64,000 nt of DNA. Origin: Siderastrea siderea (lineage: Eukaryota > Cnidaria > Anthozoa > Scleractinia > Rhizangiidae). Position 1 is the first letter of the stretch. The number at the start of each line of letters is the position of its first letter. A program made the translations under genes and the position numbers. Below, one piece after another: positions 56,045-64,000 of the stretch. The stretch covers positions 43,014,335-43,078,334 of the forward strand of contig OZ034970.1 in NCBI GenBank assembly GCA_964030785.1. Reading direction: 5' to 3'. A model generated the notes under the pieces. It was not told the DNA's origin and did not search any database. It was given only the letters and a program-made list of their open reading frames with translations.

Positions 56045-56216
56045 ATTCACAGAGAATTTGTGTATTCATTAGTAAATTCTACTTAGTCATTAGTATTCTC
56101 TATATAGAGCATGCTAAGGAAAACAATGCCTCATTAGTATGCTCTATGACATAGAACATTCTTATGACTAATGACTATATAGAACTGCTAATGAATGCAG
56201 AAATTCTCTGTGAATA
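56045..56216. mobile_element. 172-bp palindromic MITE
   Basis: ATTCACAGAGAATTT at the left end mirrors AAATTCTCTGTGAAT at the right. Between them, nested TTCATTAG / CTAATGAA, GACTAATGACTATATAG and AGCATGCTAAGG / AGTATGCTCTAT stretches also pair. Confidence 0.75.
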
Positions 56217-56229
56217 CTAATTTTACCCC

Positions 56230-57600
56230 ACAACTTCCCTGTGCTTCAAAGTCCCCGCCACTTTACATAATTTAAGACAGTTTATGGAATATAGAGCATC
56301 GAAATGCTGGACACTGATTGGCTGAGAGGGTGTGACCATGTTCTAAAGGATCATATTTTATAAAGTCAACGAATTTATTTCCTCTATTCGTTGGAAGAGG
56401 GTTTTTCTATGTTGCTCTGATTTAACTAGTATTACGGCCTTAAACAGACGTACACTCTTGTCTTTGCATAACGTCTGTATAGAGTATGCTGTTTAATTAA
56501 TCGGAAACTCGGAGAAGGAAGGGTTTTTACTTTGGATTGTAGTAACAAGAAAAATAACAATGATAAAGAAAAGAATTCAAGCTTTCCAGCAGGACTGATT
56601 TCTTTACGTTTATTTTCTTCTGAAAGTTGGTAACCTGGCTACGTACAATTTCTCAAATATGTGTATATCTTTTCAACGGGGCAATGTGTGGTCGATGTAG
56701 AACAGGTTAACTGATTAATTTTTCTCACCGAAATCTCAAAATAGCCGTGTGGAACACCGTAGCACAGAGCACGTAAGACAGAAGCAGATCGAGAGGAGGG
56801 CCCCGGGGGAAGGAGGCGGCTTCGCCTTGATGAGGCCCTAGGGGCTGACATTTTTTCAGGTTGCAACATTTTCACCTCCCCCCCATTCCCCCCCCCCCCC
56901 CCACTTGTTTTCACCTCTAGCCACCTCCTAGTAATCAAATAACTCTAAAATGACTGAATTCTTATTATGATCAGACAACCAAAATTGCACATCTCAGGAC
57001 ACTGTCCCTTAACTGTTGATTTTAGTTCAGCATTTGGATTTGTATATATTTAGTAATACCTGAAATTATCCAAATGCAGCTAGTTAGCCTATCATCCTCT
57101 CGCCAAGTATTCCTGTGGAATTCCAAATATTTAGTTGCCGCTTACGTAGTGGTCTTTCTTGGAATAGACAAATTAAAACTACAGTCTCTTGATCTTAAGA
57201 GCATGACCAGAAAAGATCTTTGTTTCTGCGCTACTTCTAAGCTATCCAGAAGTTTACAATGTAAGCCACGACAGGCTGGGATAGATTTTTTGTTCTAATT
57301 ATTAGTCTCCTGACTTAAAAAAGCTGGAAGTGATAATAAACAGAGCAGAAGAAGACCGAAGAATTGAACTGTGATCTGGAAATAGCGAGACCTGAAAACC
57401 GTGAGTTCTTGAATTAACTAAGGCAAGAGTCATAGTTAAACCATCGACAAACGACAGAACATAAAATGTCATAAAGAGCTTGATACAACCCAGACACTGG
57501 ACACCTAAAATGAGGACTGAAAGCTTGATCAAGTCAATGTTACTAAGTGAGACAACCTGAAGAATTTAAGGATAACTGAATACTCGGCAAATAAACAGGA
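56230..57600. other. No gene supported
   Basis: A C-run at 56890-56901 is the only clear structure. Short frames exist on both strands but show no motif or splice pattern. Confidence 0.45.
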
Positions 57601-57608
57601 ATTTCTAG

Positions 57609-57620
57609 TATAAAAGGGGC
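57609..57620 (+). promoter_or_regulatory. Isolated TATA-box-like promoter element
   Basis: TATAAAAGGGGC fits a strong TATA box, with an initiator-like CTCACC about 29 bp on. No gene follows downstream; a short ATG frame at 57677 ends after 12 codons. Confidence 0.3.
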
Positions 57621-57639
57621 GTGGCCTGGTCACTCTCAC

Positions 57640-58620
57640 CTTTAGTTGTTAGTAGTAGACTAGCTAAAGCGCAAATGACCATCAAGACAGGTCTTTTCTA
57701 CGATCATTACTGAGGACATTAGTTCGAATCAATTTTTTGGTAAAACATAATTGGTTACTGAAACAGTTATCAACTGGTACCCTACTTTGCTGAGATGAGG
57801 TTTGGTTTAACGAGATTTTGAAGGGTGTTTATTTTATAGGGCGGACGAGCTTCACAGCGGTCAAACGCAAAAAGTAATGTCACTTCCGGTTATTCAAAGC
57901 TAGCCTTGAAATCTGAATCAGTTCAAGCGTTTACGAAGATGACGTTCCTATGAAAACTATGCAAAAACATCCCGCGACAAACCGAATATCACGCCGATGA
58001 AACTTAATTGTGGAGGTAGTAGAAAGACAGCGCAGGAAATTTGTCATGGTCAAGTTAACAGTTGGTGCCGATGATTGTTTGTCTAGAATCCTAAATTTAG
58101 GAAATCTCATCACAAACTCGACAATTGGTCACGACGGTTGGCCTCTTGTCTTACACTGTCATTAACTGTTTCCTTAGGACGACCATGTCCAACAAATGAC
58201 GAACATCCGTAGCTGGTGTTGAATGGATTTCTGATCATGTAACCATCGTTGTTAGCCTAGTTTGGCACTAGAAGAGTAAAAGCTTAAAAAAGAAAGATTT
58301 AATTTACTCTTTGCAAAAGGTGGTCTGCCACTGTGACATCACCGCAGCGTAAAAGTCGCTGGCGAGGACGACTAACTCCTCGCTGCTCGATTCAACTTAC
58401 AGCGGAAAACAGAGACGTATGATCACTTTCTAATATCATGGCTTGTGATGAGCCTCCTGCCCCCGGAGAGGAGATACTTTATTGTTATCTCCCCTCTGCA
58501 CAAAACAAACAAACAAAATCCTAATCGTTAATTCAATCATCTTCAAGTAATTCGCATATTTTCGTGGAGATCGATTGTCCTACCAGAATTCGAGGATAAC
58601 TGCCGGAAAACCGACTCAGC
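57640..58620. other. No gene seen
   Basis: No recognisable exon, repeat or RNA on either strand. Confidence 0.45.
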
Positions 58621-58639
58621 TAAAGGGTATTCAAGATTT

Positions 58640-58805
58640 CCATATAACACCGTTCAATGTTGTTGAGTTCGACAAGTTTAACGCGTTTGGCCATCCAGTT
58701 TAATGATGTTGAATGATGCTGAATAGCGTTGAACAAAGTTTGATAGTTGCCATCATACAATCCTTCAACAAAGTTGTAACCAACAGTGTTGGTTACAACA
58801 GAAGC
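58640..58805. repeat. Degenerate GTTGAATGATG repeat with inner hairpin
   Basis: GTTCAATGTTGTTGA, AATGATGTTGAATGATGCTG, GCGTTGAACAAAGTTTGAT and the hairpin GTTGTAACCAACAGTGTTGGTTACAAC (split by a 3-base loop) follow one another. Resembles a common coral MITE; ends not resolved. Confidence 0.5.
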
Positions 58806-58919
58806 CTGTTACAGCAAACGCTTGTCACCATCGCTCGACAAAGGATTAAGAGCCACAACTGATCTAGGAAATGTATTTCGCCGTGTGCACTCTGTCCATA
58901 GTCCCCTCAACGGTCCACT

Positions 58920-60200
58920 ATAAGATGTAGAGGGTATGACTGGGGGAGGTACTTCTCAAAATTCTGGGGTGGGAGTGCACAGCCCGGAGATGAAACTCTA
59001 ACTCATTTTTAAAAAAATCATGTGCATGATTTCTCCCACGTATTTCAAATTTAATCCCATCTTTTCCCTTTTTCAAGTCAAAAGGGCAAAAAGTCTTAAT
59101 AAGGACGAAACATCTCTCCATGACTTCCACGTCACGGGTAATTTGGCTGTGCGCATGCGTTAGGGTCTGGCCAAACGTAGTGTCCGTTGTTGTCAATGAT
59201 TCACTAAAAATCTATACCCAATTTCAAGCCAGTAGGAAAAGAAATACCCTATTTCAGTTAAAAATGGTAAAATTTACACTCTATTTCAGATCAAAATCTA
59301 CTCCTCACTTCGCACCGAATCGGGCCTACCGGCTTTCTTCTACGCCCACTTCAAGATGGCGGTCGATTAATGTTTTTACCAGAAAAAGGAAAACAACTGT
59401 TAAACAATTCACAAATTGATTGGATTCAAACCCACTCTTCTTTAAACTTACAACACCGAGATGCTAGTTTCGTAACTACCCTTTTTTAACGTGCATATCG
59501 TTGCATCTTGGCATTACACGAACTCTGTTCATTTTCGAATACTACTTCACCAAATATTCGTCCTCGCATAAATTTTGACCTATTTCTGAAGTCTGACAGG
59601 AAAACAAAGCTTAATTTTAAATGCGAGACGTTTATTGGGCCTGTAAAGATAAACTATTGTTTAAGGTAGCGAAAAACGCAAATGTCCAACATCTTGACGT
59701 AGGCGTAAAAAGAAAATTTGCCCGAATCGACTCAAAAACCGCACCATATGGGTTTGCACATACATATATAGCTTATATAAAGCAAGCATCCTTTGGGGTT
59801 CCCTCAGAGAGACATTGCGAGATTCAAGGGATAATAATGACAATCGCTAGAAATAGTGCGCACAAGCTTCTCAGTTAGAGTCCATTTACTGATTTTCTTA
59901 TTTTTAATTTGTCTTCAAGTATTCTGTGGCACTTGCCATTTATTTACATAACTTGCATTACATTGAGGCATCAGGAGACATAAGACAAAATGAAACAAAG
60001 GAGCAAGTTACAATTGGATATTTATTCTAAGTTCAAATGCATATTTTCTTCTCTATGTGTTTTTCCACGTCATCCGGAACCTATGTAATGTCTACTGTCA
60101 TTTAAAGATCGCCAAAGAAATGTAAAAGAAATGAGATTTGAAGGTGATTTAAAATGAGAATTTGGAGTTCATAACTAATAGAGGAAAATCAAAACAAATT
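58920..60200. other. No gene supported
   Basis: Frames on both strands are short and carry no motif. TTCAAGATGGCGG at 59349-59361 is a YY1-like site without a gene next to it. Confidence 0.4.
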
Positions 60201-60219
60201 TTCTTAAATTCTGACGTGG

Positions 60220-60485
60220 AAAATACTGAAAATGATTTAAACCGCATGAAAGCACAGCTCAGTAGCTTTCTTTTGAATGGTTAAACCGTGAGATTCCGTC
60301 TACAAACTCAAACGTTATAAGCCTGTACGTTTGACCATGTACAGCATAATGAAAAATACTGAAAATGATTTAAACCGCATGAAAGCACAGCTCAGTAGCT
60401 TTCTTTTGAATGGTTAAACCGTGAGATTCCGTCTACAAACTCAAACGTTATAAGCCTGTACGTTTGACCATGTACAGCATAATGA
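60220..60485. repeat. 133-bp tandem duplication, two near-identical units
   Basis: The unit starting AAAATACTGAAAATGATTTA and ending TGTACAGCATAATGA is present twice with a 133-bp period and no difference noticed. A third, diverged piece follows (ACCGTTCAATAGCTTTCACT). Confidence 0.9.
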
Positions 60486-60774
60486 ACAGTATACCACGGC
60501 AAAGTACCGTTCAATAGCTTTCACTTGGATGGTCACAGATCCGGAATTCGTTTACAAAGTCAAAAGCCAGGCCTTTATCTAAAATCAGCCTCCTGTACGT
60601 TTTCAATCAACACGTTTGTAGAATCAATTATGGAGACTTTGCTAGTGTGTAACTTATAAATTGTACGAGAACTTTAAGGACGTTCGTGCGAAAATCTTCT
60701 AACACTGACTTTTTCGTAAGACTGATTTCCTGCAGCTAGGTAATGAGTTAATCGAGAAATGCAAAAAATATAAC

Positions 60775-60831
<57 letters not shown>
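60775..60831 (+). repeat. (AAT)n microsatellite
   Basis: About 19 AAT units. Confidence 0.95.
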
Positions 60832-60832
<1 letters not shown>

Positions 60833-60839
60833 GGGGTAA

Positions 60840-61700
60840 CCGACTTCGTTTCCGACATAAGACGGTGATTAAGATATCTGAAAAACCACACTAATTTTCG
60901 AAAATCGGTGTTCCTTACTAGTTAAGGTGATTCCAACGAAAAAAAAGTTGTAATGAGAATTTGTTTAAACTTTGCACAGTTACTAATTACACCTAGTACA
61001 TTAAAAAAATAAAATAAAAAGAGGGGTCACAGTGTCTGATTTCACACTACGGGGCTGTAGTATATAGGTACTTTGCTATCTTTAGACAGCAATATTAAAA
61101 AAACCTATCCTTGTACTAGAGACACCCATTACTTCAACAAAGTTATAACTAGCAATGAAATGTAAGCATTATTCTTATGATAGAAGTACAATGTTACAGT
61201 AAAACGTCTTAAAATTGCCGTAACAATGAAACTAATTTGAAATAATAGGCAAATCGAGTGTCCGTACGGTTCCAGTGAAACGCCTAAAATCCGGCTGTAG
61301 TAATGAATCAACCGGAATATTTCAAAATTGACTAACGAAAAGCTCTTCAAATTTGAATATATCATGTAAAGACGAATTTTCCTTAAATAAATGGAATAAA
61401 AAAGTGGGGTCACCGAGTTAGTTTAGGAGAAAACGACCATTTATTTCTCTGAACAGCTCAGCTTCCATAGAAAACCTATCAAGTTCCGAACGCGCGCGCG
61501 CTCGTGCGCGCGCTAATCACGCAAAAAATGATGCGCAGAAAGGATGCGCAATGCAATTGAATGGATAACTCTCAATATAGTCCGTGAGCCAGTAGGGTTG
61601 GTGGGTATCATCTAAGGTGAATAAGGTTTATGGTGATTTTCTGGTAGTTTAAACCACAAATAATGGAAAAAAGCATGATAGCAACGATTCGATGGTAGCT
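60840..61700. other. No gene seen
   Basis: AT-rich apart from a short CG-alternating block at 61491-61516, which could take up Z-form DNA. Confidence 0.45.
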
Positions 61701-61711
61701 TGTGGATAACA

Positions 61712-62053
61712 GCACTCTTTAAAGTATGGCTTAGGCATGAAAACGAGGCTGAAGCTGATTTGACAAATATAAATGTCTATTGTCCACCAAACTCTACAAA
61801 ACACCGACAGAAACAAAACATTTAACGAAAATTGAATATTTCGTATTACATGATGTTCATGTCATAGGTCACGTGACCAACAGCTCTCTTTTAAGTATGG
61901 CTTAGGCATGAAAACGAGGCTGGAGCTGATTTGACAAATATAAATGTCTATTGTCCACCAAAATCTACAAAACACCGACATAACAGTAACATTTAACAAA
62001 AATTGTATCTTTCTTATTACATGATGTTCATTTCATAGGTCACGTGACCAGAG
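61712..62053 (+). repeat. 171-bp tandem pair with GGTCACGTGACC sites
   Basis: Two units (about 61712-61882 and 61883-62053) share AGTATGGCTTAGGCATGAAA, TGATTTGACAAATATAAATG and ATTACATGATGTTCAT. Each ends in the perfect palindrome GGTCACGTGACC (61867-61878 and 62038-62049). A third identical palindrome is at 62216-62227 outside the units. CACGTG flanked by T/A is the preferred E-box of MITF/TFE/USF factors. Confidence 0.85.
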
Positions 62054-62354
62054 CCTTAAAAAGGGTCCGTACTACTATATTACACTGATTGAAGTGCCAG
62101 ATTGCAAAAACAGACAATCCAAGCCGTGTTTATTTAAGTTTCTCTTTTCAATGTTATTGACATTGTTTCTGATTCTCCTTTAGTGTAGCTATAAATCAAA
62201 CTGTTAAAACAAATGGGTCACGTGACCTAAATCCTTCACTTATCCTTTCGATAATTACTAGAAACTGATCGTACTGTACATATTTGGTTTAAACTGAAAC
62301 TAAATGAAAGTGCGTGTTATTCTTGACATGTACGAGCCCGCGTAAACGTGTATT

Positions 62355-64000
62355 CTAATACTCCTCGTCACTGTCCACTCCGTGCTCATCATCTTCGTCG
62401 GTGCTCTGAACCTCCTGAAGAGAAGCTTGGTTGTCACATTCTGTAAGTCTGCACATATCAGTGCATCTTAGTCCATTTGTGATACAGACACAGTTAGGGG
62501 AGACGCATTTTCTAGTGCAGTTACATGCTAGGAGTTCTAGGATGGCCTCTGGTGCTGGTTTTAAATCCATCCAGTCTACAACTAACTTGGCAACACCATC
62601 TTCATGCTCCGTTTTCCATCCCCGTCCAACAGGACTCGGCACCTGTGGGTCTTGCTGCAGACACCGTTTCCATATGGCTACCTGATAGTTTGCTCTCTTT
62701 GCGTGCTTCACAAGACAATCTCTGCAAGGAGGAAGCTGGTGGCTTTCTATCTCCCCTCTTCTTGAACAAAACAGCTGGTACCTCAGATCATTAACTTCTG
62801 TGGTGACTGTGTTAGTAGAGTAGAGGAGACATGTGAATTCCTCTAACTTATCCATCAATTCAGGAGGCAGGTCCCACTCTTGCCCTAGCTCTGTTAACGC
62901 TTCTTGGCTTCTTGTGTTCTTCTTTAGTAACTTCAACGCTTGGGCCTTTCCCCTTCCTGCAAAAGCACTCACAGTGTCGCATCCAGTGAACGCATGCATC
63001 CCGAGAACACCTTTGCACACTTTGGAACCAAGCGAGGCAGCAACTTTTGTGATGTCAACTACCTTTGTCCGCGTGCGACTTCCAGATTTCAAGAACAGAG
63101 AAGCTCCTATCTCATTGCTAAATGCCAAGGACAAAATAAATACATCAGTGTCCTCTGAACAGACCAGAACAGAATTGTAGCCCTCATTAGCTGCGTGAGT
63201 AGCGTGAAGCAGTAGGCGTCCGTCGGCCTCTTCTTCTTGACACTGTAGTGCCGGAACCTCCTCACTACCTTCTGATGTGATTCTTAGCATGTGTCATCAA
63301 CATTGGCATACAGCACTTTCTCCTCCAACTTCTCTCTGCATGCTTCCTCTCTCCACTCACTGACGATAAAGGTAATAAGACTCGTCTTATTGGTCACTCT
63401 TGTCAGGAAATTCCTCCACTGCCTAACTATCTGAGTGCTAGTGATGTTGCATAGCTGGTGCCCTGACTCTTCACCTCGTAGAAGCCGCTCACTGTTCTTG
63501 ATAGATAGTTCTTTGTAGGTGTCAAACACGACATCTATTCTGTTACACCGCACTCCTTCTTTCATTGCCATGGATAGGACAATAATGGCGACATCTCTCA
63601 ATGTCAATTGATCTCCCTTTACTCTTTGCACCAGGGACATGCCATCAATTACTGCGGAAGAGTTTGCAGGGACTTCCTCAGTGGCTTGTACGTTCTTCTG
63701 CAGCAACGATGCCAGTGAAGCCTTGTTTGTCTTTTTTAGAAGGCCATCTGCAGATGATAATGCCCAAGGTAGTGGTCCAAGCGGATGTGACAGGATGTAA
63801 TCCATTCGTAAGCTTCGCTCCTGTGCAATCACTATGATTCTGCCAAACAGCGACCTGTCAGCCTTTAAAATGATCGAACGTTCATTGGTCTTCACTTGCT
63901 TCTTCTTATTCATGTCGCTGAACGTCTTCAGTTTGTTTGTCTTCAGAGGGTCGTGGAATTTCTTGACTTGAGGGATCTCCATCCTCTCTTCCTTGAAGGT
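62355..64000 (-). pseudogene. Nuclease-like protein with Cys-rich (CXC-like) tail, one frameshift; runs off the window
   Basis: Two adjacent minus-strand frames make one protein. The first is open through the window edge to TAA at 63284-63286 and holds ADRSLFGRIIVIAQERSLRM, HPLGPLPWALSSADG and RIDVVFDTYKELSIKNSERL. The second, ending at 62355, holds EEEADGRLLLHATHAANEGY, SEDTDVFILSLAF, HAFTGCDTVSAFAGRGKA and LPPCRDCLVKHAKRANYQVA. Its tail CNCTRKC..CVC..C..C..C has eight Cys close to the tesmin/TSO1 CXC pattern. From memory this is a multi-copy metazoan family whose D-VVFD, EEADTR and DTD motifs resemble PIN/FEN nucleases. Here DTR is DGR. The frames meet at TGC-TAA, where one missing base would explain the break. 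It may be a recent pseudogene or a sequencing error. Confidence 0.7.

Overview
The window looks like nuclear DNA of an anthozoan cnidarian, most likely a stony coral or a relative. It has split genes with GT-AG introns, tRNA-derived SINEs, and dense small fold-back elements. It also has fragments of BEL/Pao, Penelope-like and non-LTR retroelements and gene types that are multi-copy in cnidarians. The organism call is inference; no marker gene proves it.

The left 39 kb is dominated by one minus-strand gene. Fifteen coding exons from 39416 down to 6363 join in phase into a 752-residue protein: a TRPC-like cation channel core followed by a C-terminal SPRY domain. Its introns, some 4 to 16 kb long, hold most of the repeats: SINEs, a hammerhead-ribozyme fold-back of Penelope type, a decayed Penelope reverse transcriptase, two opposed pieces of one type of non-LTR element, a 5.2 kb structure bounded by TTAA, and nested inverted repeats. 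Upstream of it at 2699-5052 (plus strand) lies a broken multi-exon gene of a zinc-binding cnidarian family. A TTAA-target transposon is inserted exactly in its first exon, and one exon-intron unit is duplicated in tandem.

From 39.5 to 51 kb I see no cellular gene. This stretch holds a SINE next to the TRP start, a 1.14 kb terminal-inverted-repeat element with a 7-bp target duplication, small MITEs, a 5'-truncated LINE tail, and a degraded BEL/Pao pol on the minus strand (48.4-50.7 kb). At 51027-53345 (plus) is an uninterrupted 772-codon TPR-CHAT gene, a caspase-like protease architecture with its His and Cys intact.

From 53.4 to 62.3 kb there are only repeats: palindromic MITEs (one with a clean 9-bp target duplication), an exact 133-bp tandem pair, and a 171-bp tandem pair with perfect GGTCACGTGACC sites. 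The right edge (62355 to 64000, minus) carries a nuclease-like, Cys-cluster multi-copy gene split by one apparent single-base deletion.

The genes do not form a pathway. The most notable items are the channel-SPRY fusion, the complete TPR-CHAT gene and the ribozyme-bearing fold-back.
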